From: JAGXTF01 sp040376005
GTDB lineage: Bacteria; Bacteroidota; Bacteroidia; NS11-12g; UBA955
DNA length: 34,071 bases
Assembly: GCA_040376005.1 (NCBI GenBank)
Contig: JBEIRK010000010.1
Span: 1-34,071, forward strand
Direction: 5' to 3'
The notes beneath the pieces were generated by a model. That model made no database searches. It saw nothing but the letters and a program-made list of their open reading frames with translations, and was not told where the DNA came from. Every line of letters starts with the position of its first letter. The first letter of the stretch is position 1. The translations under genes and the position numbers were made by a program. Below are positions 23,378 through 30,738 of this stretch, piece after piece.

Positions 23378-26319
23378 TATTTATAAATATTTCTCGCCAA
23401 TTTCCATATAGAATACATGTCAATATTCATTTTAAATGTGATCGTTTCTAAGGGCTTTAGTGCAGTCATTGCTGCTTCAAATTGACTGGAATATACCAAA
23501 GGATAGTTCACCTCAAAAACTACATTTCCATTTAAGGTCTGACGGTAGCTCAATCCAGCAACCCAATAAAAATCATTTGTATTTCCTACCACATCCGCAT
23601 ACACCACATCGCCATACACATTCAAGGGCAACTTGGGAATAACCATGGATGACATATTTAGTCCTGTGGCAAATGTTTGCGCAGGCAATGCTACTGGCAG
23701 TCGCAGGCCATACACACTGTGCAACAATTGCTGGCTCCACAAATTACGCCTCTCGGTGGCAGCACTCCTACCCATGAGCACCTCTGAAAATGCATAATCA
23801 TTCGCACCATTGGCGCCTGAAATCATAGGTGCTATTTGACCCGTTGCTGCTGAAGTGTTACTCTCTTGTATAAGTGCAGTTCCAAATACCGTAATCTCCA
23901 TGCCATACTTCACTTTTCCAGACTTCCTGAATGCAATATTTTTGGTATATCTACCCGATAGTTTTGTGAAAGTATACTGTTGTCCTGCTACTATTAATGA
24001 GCCTGCATAAAAGATATTGTTCCCATTCTCTATGGCAATTTGCGCTACCGACGGTACTTCACCGCGATAGGAATTTCGCGACCATTCTAGCTTTCCAATC
24101 CTGTTGTTCAAGTCTGAATTTCCGAATACGGTTCGCGTAAAATTATTGATAAAATAATTTGCTGAAATACTGTGTTGTACCCACGATTTTTTGCGCTTAA
24201 AATACAGGGCAGCATTGGGGTTTATGTGCGCAAATAGTCGGTTCATTCCAACGCTATCAGGCCTAAAATTGTATTGCTTTCCGCGCACTCCTATTTCCAA
24301 CATAGTAAAAGGTCCCTTGCGGAACCATACATTACGCTGAATTCCTGCAAAACCGACAAGACTGTTGCTTCTCACCCCATAAGAAGGTGCAGCCCACCAC
24401 TCCCAATTCTTGCGCGGGAAACCCAAATTTGAAAAGAGAATTCCTGGGGTGTATCCATCATACGCATTCCCTGAAATTAAGTTGGGTAAAAACCATACGC
24501 GGTGTTCGCCCAATTTATAGGGATACGGAAATCCAAACTTAAATGCACCCACTTTTTTCATCAATCCATGCGTTTTAGCCTCATTATTGTCAAAGCGAGA
24601 CTCTGTTAAATACCCCTCGGGATTCACACGCACATAATCTGCATTTGGAATAAAAATCGTAGTATCTTTTGAATTGAATTTGACGATTTCTTTCTTTTTA
24701 TCAACTGTGTATTCAAGACTCGCAGGTATGGAATAATTACCCTTGGTTTTTACGCGTATTTTATACCCATTATCTGCCCTTTTTACAGACGATATAGCCA
24801 AATCCGGAGCAACTTCTCCCAATAATCCTGTAAAAAACCAGTCCAATTTTGTACCACTGACGCGTTCAAAAACTGCTTGAATATCTGAGGGCAAAGGATG
24901 CTTAAATTTCCAATTTCTGTAATATTCATGCATACAAGAATCAAACATTTTTCTACCCAATACTTCTTGCAAATACACAAAACGCATAGGGTTTGCAGTA
25001 TACACGATTGTGCCATAATTCATTTTCTGGTAAGCATCACTGGCTAAAGTTCCAGATTGAAAAACCCCCAAATCATGCGCAATATGATACATCGCATTTT
25101 GCCCCGTAAATTCTATAGCTTTACCCGTTGCCCATGGCTTCGGTGCTTCGCCTTCAGCGTGAATTTGATAAAATGTATTGATACTCTCATCCATCCATGG
25201 ATACCTTCTTTCTTGTGAACCCAAAATACACTGAAACCAGTTGTGACCCACTTCGTGGATCACAGTACCGCGGCTTCCGTCCGAACAAATGGTAATCATG
25301 GGATACTCCATGCCACCAGCTGCAGTAAGACCTCCGATTACGGCAGTGCAATAGCCATAGGGATACTCTCCCACACGCTTAGAGTAATAGGTCAAGGCTG
25401 TTTCGATGCCGTCCAATACACTAGAAGGAGCAGCCACCGCGCTTTCATCAATCAGGGCCATGGCTTGTACCACCTTGCCCGTGTGCAGGGTTACTTTTTT
25501 TATTCCCACGGTAAACGCAGCACTGGCAAACCAAGCAAAATCTGGAACATCATCCTGCACATAGGTGAGGGTTTTGCGATCCGATGCTTTGCGCAATTCG
25601 GTTTCCCCATCCGATAAGGTAGTTAGCCATTCCGTTTCACTCTCTTCTTGCAGCACACCAGTAGCGCCCACAATCTGATTGGCAGGTACCGTCAAGTGCA
25701 CCACGTAGCGTCCAAATTCACTAAAATATTCTCCTTGTTCCAAATAGGGAAATACATTCCAGCCATTCACATCGTACACAGCAGGTTTTGGATACCACTG
25801 GGTCAGGCTTACAATTTTACCCTCATATCCCATGCGGGAAAATAAAAAGGGGATTTTCACGCGGAAAGGCGTGGCTATGGTAATGCTGGCACCTGGTTGC
25901 AAGGGTTCTGGCAAGAGCAAATCCACAATATCTGCTTCTTTGTCATACTGCTGGTATGTTGCGGCTTTCCCATTTACGGTAAATGAGAGGCTATCCAAAA
26001 AACCTCGATCTGTTTCTTTTGCCGTTAAAAATTTCTCATTCCCACCGTGTTTTGCCTCGCGGCCATAGGCGGTATTGTTAGAAGAAAATGCATTGGGCCA
26101 AATATGAAAAGGGATATGTGTAAGCACATCCGGACTGTTATTGGTATAGCTTATGGTTTGATTGCACCGAAGCAAGCGCTGAGGTGCGTCAAAGTCAACG
26201 AATATCTCATGGTCAACCTTTTGCTGCCAGTTGCTCTGAGACGTTTGGACATTTACAGGCGATTGTGCGTGCAATCCTGCAAGAAGGAACAAGGTGGTGA
26301 ATAGCGGGAAATACTTCAT
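23377..26319 (-). CDS. M1-family metallopeptidase with probable C-terminal outer-membrane barrel
   Basis: A 980-residue exported zinc aminopeptidase-like protein. The signal peptide is MKYFPLFTTLFLLAGLHAQ. The N-terminal M1 saddle domain is followed by the substrate-binding motif GGMEYPM (in place of GAMEN) and the zinc site HEVGHNWF near residues 355-362, with the third ligand Glu in WMDESINTF. From about residue 590 to the end, the sequence changes to alternating aromatic/polar strands separated by short turns (LGEHRVWFLPNLISGNAYDGY, WWAAPSYGVRSNSLVGFAGI, KYGMEITVFGTALI, FYWVAGLSYRQTLNGNVVFEVNY). This looks like a barrel, as seen in many Bacteroidota M1 proteins. The last residue is Lys, not the usual aromatic. 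It is the first gene of the M1-rmuC-lipoprotein-lysE series. Confidence 0.88.
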   Translation of the reverse strand: MKYFPLFTTLFLLAGLHAQSPVNVQTSQSNWQQKVDHEIFVDFDAPQRLLRCNQTISYTNNSPDVLTHIPFHIWPNAFSSNNTAYGREAKHGGNEKFLTAKETDRGFLDSLSFTVNGKAATYQQYDKEADIVDLLLPEPLQPGASITIATPFRVKIPFLFSRMGYEGKIVSLTQWYPKPAVYDVNGWNVFPYLEQGEYFSEFGRYVVHLTVPANQIVGATGVLQEESETEWLTTLSDGETELRKASDRKTLTYVQDDVPDFAWFASAAFTVGIKKVTLHTGKVVQAMALIDESAVAAPSSVLDGIETALTYYSKRVGEYPYGYCTAVIGGLTAAGGMEYPMITICSDGSRGTVIHEVGHNWFQCILGSQERRYPWMDESINTFYQIHAEGEAPKPWATGKAIEFTGQNAMYHIAHDLGVFQSGTLASDAYQKMNYGTIVYTANPMRFVYLQEVLGRKMFDSCMHEYYRNWKFKHPLPSDIQAVFERVSGTKLDWFFTGLLGEVAPDLAISSVKRADNGYKIRVKTKGNYSIPASLEYTVDKKKEIVKFNSKDTTIFIPNADYVRVNPEGYLTESRFDNNEAKTHGLMKKVGAFKFGFPYPYKLGEHRVWFLPNLISGNAYDGYTPGILFSNLGFPRKNWEWWAAPSYGVRSNSLVGFAGIQRNVWFRKGPFTMLEIGVRGKQYNFRPDSVGMNRLFAHINPNAALYFKRKKSWVQHSISANYFINNFTRTVFGNSDLNNRIGKLEWSRNSYRGEVPSVAQIAIENGNNIFYAGSLIVAGQQYTFTKLSGRYTKNIAFRKSGKVKYGMEITVFGTALIQESNTSAATGQIAPMISGANGANDYAFSEVLMGRSAATERRNLWSQQLLHSVYGLRLPVALPAQTFATGLNMSSMVIPKLPLNVYGDVVYADVVGNTNDFYWVAGLSYRQTLNGNVVFEVNYPLVYSSQFEAAMTALKPLETITFKMNIDMYSIWKLARNIYK

Positions 26320-26332
26320 GTGTGCGGTTTTT

Positions 26333-26340
26333 CAAATTTA
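26333..26340 (-). promoter_or_regulatory. -7 promoter box of the M1 peptidase series (TAAATTTG)
   Basis: An exact TAnnTTTG on the minus strand, 13 nt before the M1 peptidase ATG. A TTG lies 23 nt further upstream, at the long end of allowed spacing. The predicted leader is under 10 nt. Confidence 0.55.
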
Positions 26341-26410
26341 TGTATACAACCTGTGCAAAAATACAAGGCTAGAACCGGGTAAAGAAATACATTTCGAAGA
26401 ACTCCGTATA

Positions 26411-26418
26411 TATTTTTG
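26411..26418 (+). promoter_or_regulatory. -7 promoter box of the TPR-comA genes (TATTTTTG)
   Basis: An exact TAnnTTTG 6 nt before the ATG at 26425. It overlaps an in-frame TTG at 26416, which argues that the TTG is promoter sequence and not the start codon. Confidence 0.55.
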
Positions 26419-26424
26419 ACCCCA

Positions 26425-27876
26425 ATGAGTTTTTTCCCTTCCGATTGGGATGATGAAGATGAAGACGACTTCAACGGCAACGTGGAAGAGTTGGTGAAGG
26501 AGTTTGAAAATCGCAACCGCGATGATTTTTCGCCCCGCGAATTGTTAGAAATATTCCGCTACTACTCCATGGACCAATTATTCTCTGGGGTGGAAGGCAC
26601 GGGTAAGTCCCATATGAAAATGGTATTGGAACTGGGCATGAGTCAATTTCCCTATATCCCTGTTTTTACCCTGCACATGGTAGAAATCTTAATGGGTGAA
26701 AAGAATTACCGTCTTGCCAGGAAATATATTTCACAAGCCAAGGAGTACAATGCCTTTGAACCCGCCCTGTTCTTTATGGAAGCTGTGGTCTATAGCCTCG
26801 AAGGCCGCAATGAAAAGGCAGCAGACCTGATGAATAGCGGCCTAGAATTGGCCGCAGACGATGCCGAAACCATAGAAGACTTTCTGGAACTGCTGATGTT
26901 TTATGGCCGATTTGAAATGGCATTGCCCGTACTCGAAAAAGCACTGCGCAAGGGCCAAGACGTGAGTTATATCCTTGAAAAATGGCTTGATATCGCTACT
27001 GAAGATGAGGATATCGGGAAAATCATTCCCTTGCTCGAACGCATGGTGGATGAGAATCCCTACTCAGAAGATGCCTGGTACCTCCTGGGTTCAGCACACT
27101 TGGATCTAGAAAATTACGATAAAGCAGCACAATCTTTTGATTATGCGGTAACAATAAACGAGAACTTCCTCGAAGCTTGGAATGGCTACTTAGAAGCCCT
27201 CTATGAAACTGGCAAGTATACCGATTTCATCAAACACCATACAGAACAAAAACCGCGCTTCAGCACAGGCGCTTTCGACGAACTTGCTGGCTTGCACGCC
27301 TGGAGTTTGTATGAAACAGGAAATATTGCAGACAGCAGAAACCTGTACCGCCAAATCCTAAAAAAGAATCCGCAGGACAGTGAAAGTTGGTATAGCCTAG
27401 GCCTCACTTGGCATTACGAACAAAACTATGCCTCTGCCTTGCCGTATTTGGAAAGAGCTTACGAGCTCAATCCCTCCGAATCAGATTATGGAATCGTGCT
27501 GGCTGCTGCCTACTTTGGCCTGCAAGAAAACGAGAAATGGGATGCCTTGTACGACATTCTAGCGCAAGAACATCCCGAAGAGGAAGAGATCTATCTCGAC
27601 TGGGGAGTGGCATTGCATGAAACCGGAGATACCGACCGTGCATTGGAGGTAACACAGACGGGTTTAAAGCAAAATCCTAACAGTTTTAGACTGATGTATA
27701 GACTATCTGCCATTTGTTATATCACAGGCCAACAAGCCGCTGCAGAATATCTTCTTGAAACTGCCTTATCTGTAAATGCTGAAGAGCACGCACAAATGTT
27801 TATTTTTGCACCGGAATTGAAAAAGGCGGGGAGTCTGCTCAAGATTATCGCCCGTTATGTCAATCCCGGACTATAA
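26425..27876 (+). CDS. Tetratricopeptide-repeat protein
   Basis: A 483-residue cytoplasmic protein made largely of TPR helices. It has no signal peptide; the first 30 residues are very acidic (DWDDEDEDDFNG). Clear TPR units include EDAWYLLGSAHLDLENYDKA, followed by AWNGYLEALYETGKYTDFIK, and DSESWYSLGLTWHYEQNYAS, followed by ALPYLERAYELNPSE; further units are near YLDWGVALHETGDTDRALEV. The ATG at 26425 is chosen over a TTG three codons earlier because the TTG lies in the -7 box. It probably acts as a protein-interaction scaffold; partners are unknown. It is followed 4 nt later by the comA-like gene, so the two form an operon. Confidence 0.87.
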   Translation: MSFFPSDWDDEDEDDFNGNVEELVKEFENRNRDDFSPRELLEIFRYYSMDQLFSGVEGTGKSHMKMVLELGMSQFPYIPVFTLHMVEILMGEKNYRLARKYISQAKEYNAFEPALFFMEAVVYSLEGRNEKAADLMNSGLELAADDAETIEDFLELLMFYGRFEMALPVLEKALRKGQDVSYILEKWLDIATEDEDIGKIIPLLERMVDENPYSEDAWYLLGSAHLDLENYDKAAQSFDYAVTINENFLEAWNGYLEALYETGKYTDFIKHHTEQKPRFSTGAFDELAGLHAWSLYETGNIADSRNLYRQILKKNPQDSESWYSLGLTWHYEQNYASALPYLERAYELNPSESDYGIVLAAAYFGLQENEKWDALYDILAQEHPEEEEIYLDWGVALHETGDTDRALEVTQTGLKQNPNSFRLMYRLSAICYITGQQAAAEYLLETALSVNAEEHAQMFIFAPELKKAGSLLKIIARYVNPGL

Positions 27877-27880
27877 ACCT

Positions 27881-28651
27881 ATGAACAGCGATTTATTTCA
27901 ACTTTCAGGCTTGCCACAGCGCACAGTAAAGCCACGTCAAGAAGGACTAACAATGGTAATGGATAAGGGCCTCAGCCTCCGCGAAGCTGAAGATTTCCTG
28001 TCTAATGGTGGTGAATACACCGACATTTTAAAACTGGGTTTTGGAACCTCATTCGTTACGCCCAACCTGCAAGAAAAGATTAACTTGTATCGCAGCGCCG
28101 GGATTCCGGTGTATTTTGGTGGAACCTTGTTCGAAGCGTATGTCATCAGAAATCAGTTTGATGATTACCTGAGACTGCTTGACAAAACAGGGGTTGACCA
28201 CGCTGAAGTAAGCGATGGGAGCATAGAAATGCACCACGACACCAAATGCGAATACATACGCAAACTCTCTTCCAGAGCTACCGTCCTGAGTGAAGTAGGC
28301 TCAAAAGATGCTGAAAAAATTATCCCTCCCTATGAGTGGATAGAGCAAATGGAAAGTGAACTTAGCGCAGGCGTGTGGAAGGTTATTGCTGAAGCCCGTG
28401 AAAGCGGCACCGTAGGCATATTCCGCGGCACAGGTGAGGTGCGTTCAGGCCTCGTTGCTGAAATCATTCGCAAAATTCCATTGGAAAAAATCCTGTGGGA
28501 AGCACCTCTCAAGGCTCAGCAAGTTTGGTTTATTAAACTCTACGGCGCAAATGTAAACCTCGGTAACATTGCACCTAACGAATTGGTGGCGCTAGAAACC
28601 CTGCGTTTGGGACTTCGCGGTGATAGCTTCCACTTTTTTCTAAATTCTTAA
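27881..28651 (+). CDS. comA: Phosphosulfolactate synthase (ComA family)
   Basis: ComA adds sulfite to phosphoenolpyruvate to give (2R)-phospho-3-sulfolactate, the first step of coenzyme M synthesis in methanogens. The encoded protein has 256 residues from the ATG at 27881, close to archaeal ComA (about 250). An in-frame ATG at 27857 would overlap the TPR gene by 20 nt. Family segments are LPQRTVKPRQEGLTMVMDKG, DILKLGFGTSFVTP, GIPVYFGGTLFEAY, HAEVSDGSIEM, VLSEVGSKDAE, AEARESGTVGIF and IKLYGANVNLGNIAPNE. They build a TIM barrel. Bacteria do not make coenzyme M by this route in general. In Bacteroidota the enzyme may feed sulfolactate or cysteate for sulfonolipids (inference). The other com genes are not in the window. 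Confidence 0.9.
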   Translation: MNSDLFQLSGLPQRTVKPRQEGLTMVMDKGLSLREAEDFLSNGGEYTDILKLGFGTSFVTPNLQEKINLYRSAGIPVYFGGTLFEAYVIRNQFDDYLRLLDKTGVDHAEVSDGSIEMHHDTKCEYIRKLSSRATVLSEVGSKDAEKIIPPYEWIEQMESELSAGVWKVIAEARESGTVGIFRGTGEVRSGLVAEIIRKIPLEKILWEAPLKAQQVWFIKLYGANVNLGNIAPNELVALETLRLGLRGDSFHFFLNS

Positions 28652-28695
28652 TACGCTGTGGCTTTAGCCACTGAGCCAGCCAAAATACCGGCTAC

Positions 28696-28718
28696 ATAGC
28701 TTTAGAGCTATTCTTTTG
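28696..28718 (+). terminator. Weak terminator-like hairpin after comA
   Basis: ATAGCT-TTAG-AGCTAT (28696-28711) followed by TTCTTTTG. A second small hairpin, GTGGC-TTTA-GCCAC (28658-28671), lies just after the comA stop. Both share the loop context GCTTTAG. The stems are short, so termination would be partial. Confidence 0.4.
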
Positions 28719-28732
28719 ATGTTTCATTACCT

Positions 28733-28750
28733 CAAACAATGGATTGTTTG
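28733..28750. repeat. Perfect 8-bp inverted repeat upstream of a secreted-protein gene
   Basis: CAAACAAT (28733-28740) and ATTGTTTG (28743-28750) are perfect complements separated by GG, lying 33 nt before the ATG at 28784. The position and symmetry suit a dimeric regulator site near the promoter. I see no good TAnnTTTG box between it and the gene. Confidence 0.45.
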
Positions 28751-28783
28751 CGTTTGGTATATAAATTGCAATAGCCAGCACCT

Positions 28784-29269
28784 ATGAAACCAACCCCAAA
28801 ACTCATTTTCCTCCTTTTATTCGCCTTCAATCACGCGGTATTTGCCCAGCAAGCAGACAGCAGCTCCCAAATTAGTAAATCTTGGGACAAGGTCGCCTTT
28901 CAAATGAGAAAGTTCAATGATGCGACCAAAGCCTATGTAAAAACCCTAAAGAAGGCAGAACCAGCTGACTCTACAATCACAAAAGATGTAGAGAGCAAAT
29001 CCGATTCAGTAGACCGATATTTGGCATTTAATGGAATCAAGGACTCAATTTCACTCAAAAAAATCAACACACAGTTTGATAGCTTGGTACAGTCTTCTGT
29101 AAGATTGGTGAAGAAAGTAGAAAACGATACTTCTTTGAGAAATAACAAAACCCTGAAAAAGCTCGGAAATTCCCTCACAAGCATGCGCGATAAAATGGCA
29201 CAAATCAATTCAAAAAACAAGAGCACCGGACGCAAAGAGGAAATAGAAGACACTCCCAAACCTGAATAG
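28784..29269 (+). CDS. Small secreted helical protein, unknown function
   Basis: A 161-residue exported protein. The signal peptide is about MKPTPKLIFLLLFAFNHAVFAQ. The mature part is rich in Ser, Lys and Asp and mainly helical (KSWDKVAFQMRKFNDATKAYVKTLK; FDSLVQSSVRLVKKVEND; LKKLGNSLTSMRDKMAQINS), with repeated short Asp-Ser spacers and a charged tail ending TPKPE. It resembles no family I can name. It follows the comA-like gene by 132 nt and is convergent with the thioredoxin gene, 18 nt away. The upstream palindrome at 28733-28750 may control it. The coding case rests on the good signal peptide and codon use like that of its neighbours. Confidence 0.72.
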   Translation: MKPTPKLIFLLLFAFNHAVFAQQADSSSQISKSWDKVAFQMRKFNDATKAYVKTLKKAEPADSTITKDVESKSDSVDRYLAFNGIKDSISLKKINTQFDSLVQSSVRLVKKVENDTSLRNNKTLKKLGNSLTSMRDKMAQINSKNKSTGRKEEIEDTPKPE

Positions 29270-29275
29270 TTTGGG
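29255..29275. terminator. Hairpin spanning the end of the secreted-protein gene
   Basis: CCCAAAC (29255-29261) pairs with GTTTGGG (29269-29275) around a 7-nt loop that contains most of the stop codon. No T run follows on either strand, so it is at best a weak bidirectional end for the two convergent genes. Confidence 0.35.
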
Positions 29276-29287
29276 TTGTGGGTTGGA

Positions 29288-29749
29288 TTATTTCAATCGC
29301 TTCACTTCATCGAGCAACTGCTCATAGCTCTGCGCACCTTCAATTGTGTGCACAATTTGCCCCTTCTTAAAGAACAACAAGGTAGGATATGCGCGAATAT
29401 TGTAGCGGCCAGCGATTTCAACCTGTGCTTCTGCATCAATCTGCATTACATTCACCATATCTGCATTTTCAGCAGCCAATTTCTTTACATGCGGCGCCAT
29501 CATTTTGCACGGACCGCACCAAGTAGTATAAAAATCAACCATGGTAAGTTTCTTACCCTTGATGGTTTCATCAAACTTTTCCGTTGTTATTGGGTCTCCA
29601 TGAGACTCAGAAACAGGTTTTGCAGTTAAATCTACAGGTTGCTCATCGGCAGTAATTTTAGCAGTTTCCGCACCCTGACAGGCAAAAAACGCAAACGAAC
29701 CCACGATTCCTACCATCAATATTCCGGTTTTCACATGTAGCTTTTTCAT
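29288..29749 (-). CDS. Envelope-anchored thioredoxin
   Basis: A 153-residue thioredoxin-fold protein facing the periplasm. The N-terminus is a hydrophobic export signal (TGILMVGIVGSFAFFACQG). Cys24 could be a lipidation site, although FFAC is not an ideal lipobox. A linker of about 25 residues is followed by a complete thioredoxin domain: FDETIKGKKLTMVDFYTTWCGPCKMMAP with redox Cys78 and Cys81, QIDAEAQVEIAGRYNIRAYPT with the cis-Pro, and LLFFKKGQIVHTIEGAQ. WCGPC is the classic thioredoxin active site, suggesting a reducing role in the envelope, perhaps dithiol supply for cytochrome or disulfide repair, though this is inference. It is divergent from a GT2 gene across 44 nt, and both have a -7 box. 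Confidence 0.9.
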   Translation of the reverse strand: MKKLHVKTGILMVGIVGSFAFFACQGAETAKITADEQPVDLTAKPVSESHGDPITTEKFDETIKGKKLTMVDFYTTWCGPCKMMAPHVKKLAAENADMVNVMQIDAEAQVEIAGRYNIRAYPTLLFFKKGQIVHTIEGAQSYEQLLDEVKRLK

Positions 29750-29756
29750 ATTTTTA

Positions 29757-29764
29757 CAAAGTTA
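29757..29764 (-). promoter_or_regulatory. -7 promoter box of the thioredoxin gene (TAACTTTG)
   Basis: An exact TAnnTTTG on the minus strand, 7 nt before the thioredoxin ATG. It lies back-to-back with the GT2 box at 29780-29787, only 15 nt apart, so the two polymerases would compete for the same short region. Confidence 0.55.
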
Positions 29765-29779
29765 CTAGGTCAAATGCAA

Positions 29780-29787
29780 TAATTTTG
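29780..29787 (+). promoter_or_regulatory. -7 promoter box of the GT2/GT-C genes (TAATTTTG)
   Basis: An exact TAnnTTTG 6 nt before the GT2 ATG at 29794. No -33 TTG lies at the right spacing. The transcript would be leaderless or have a leader of only a few bases. Confidence 0.55.
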
Positions 29788-29793
29788 CCATAA

Positions 29794-30738
29794 ATGTCAC
29801 ATACAGTCACCCTGAGTATTGTCATTCCAGTTTACAACGAGGAAATGAATATTGGAAAGCTGAACACACGTGTTGAAAACGCAATGAATAGCATGGACCT
29901 AACTTGGGAAGTTATTTATATCAATGACGGAAGCCATGACCGTTCGCTTGAAATCTTAAAAATGCTTGCTGTCACAAACACACACATTCGCTTTATCGAC
30001 TTAAGCAGAAATTTTGGCCACCAACTGGCTATTTCCGCGGGTATTGAGCACTCACATGGTGAGTATACCGTAATCATGGACGGCGACGGCCAGGATCCAC
30101 CAGAGTTGATTCCTGACCTTTATGCCAAGGCAAAAGAAGGTTTTGAAGTAGTATATGCGAAACGCAAAAAACGCGATGGCGAGAATTTTTTGAAAAAGTT
30201 TACCGCCAAAATTTTCTACCGGGTATTGGCAAAAATAACCACCATTGAAATCCCCGTAGATACAGGTGACTTCAGAATTATTCATAGAAAAATCCAACAG
30301 CTGCTCAAACAAATGCCCGAGCAGCATAAGTTTATTCGTGGCCAAATTAGTTGGTTGGGTTTTAACCAAACTTTTCTTGAATATGACCGAGAAGAACGCA
30401 TGGGAGGCGCTACGAAATACACCTTTAGAAAAATGATGACACTGGCGCTGGATGGCATTAGCAGCTTTAGCACATGGCCGCTAAGAATCGCCACAATAGG
30501 AGGCTTTATCGTGTCTGCTATCTCATTCGCTTTGATTGTATATACCTTATACCAAAAATATTTTGGCACCACTGAGCCGGGTTGGGCATCCCTCAATATC
30601 AGCATCCTGTTTATTGGTGGCATTCAGCTTATTGGTATTGGTATTTTAGGTGAATACCTAGGACGCATCAGCGAAAATGTAAAAAACAGGCCACATTACA
30701 TCATCAGAGAAACCAACATGGATGATGTACCGAATTAA
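29794..30738 (+). CDS. Polyprenyl-phosphate glycosyltransferase, GT2 (GtrB/DPM1-like)
   Basis: Transfers a sugar from a nucleotide donor to undecaprenyl phosphate on the cytoplasmic face of the inner membrane. It is 314 residues long. The GT-A domain starts with LSIVIPVYNEEMNI and has IYINDGSHDRS and the metal-binding Asp-X-Asp in IMDGDGQDPPEL (Asp96, Asp98). Downstream are VDTGDFRIIHRK and the ERMGGATKYTFRKM motif typical of GtrB/ArnC/DPM1 enzymes. Two C-terminal membrane helices follow (IATIGGFIVSAISFALIVYTLY and LNISILFIGGIQLIGIGILG), then GEYLGRISENVKNRPHYII, the family's usual end. It overlaps the GT-C gene by 17 nt, so the product very probably feeds that enzyme. The sugar is unknown. 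Confidence 0.93.
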   Translation: MSHTVTLSIVIPVYNEEMNIGKLNTRVENAMNSMDLTWEVIYINDGSHDRSLEILKMLAVTNTHIRFIDLSRNFGHQLAISAGIEHSHGEYTVIMDGDGQDPPELIPDLYAKAKEGFEVVYAKRKKRDGENFLKKFTAKIFYRVLAKITTIEIPVDTGDFRIIHRKIQQLLKQMPEQHKFIRGQISWLGFNQTFLEYDREERMGGATKYTFRKMMTLALDGISSFSTWPLRIATIGGFIVSAISFALIVYTLYQKYFGTTEPGWASLNISILFIGGIQLIGIGILGEYLGRISENVKNRPHYIIRETNMDDVPN

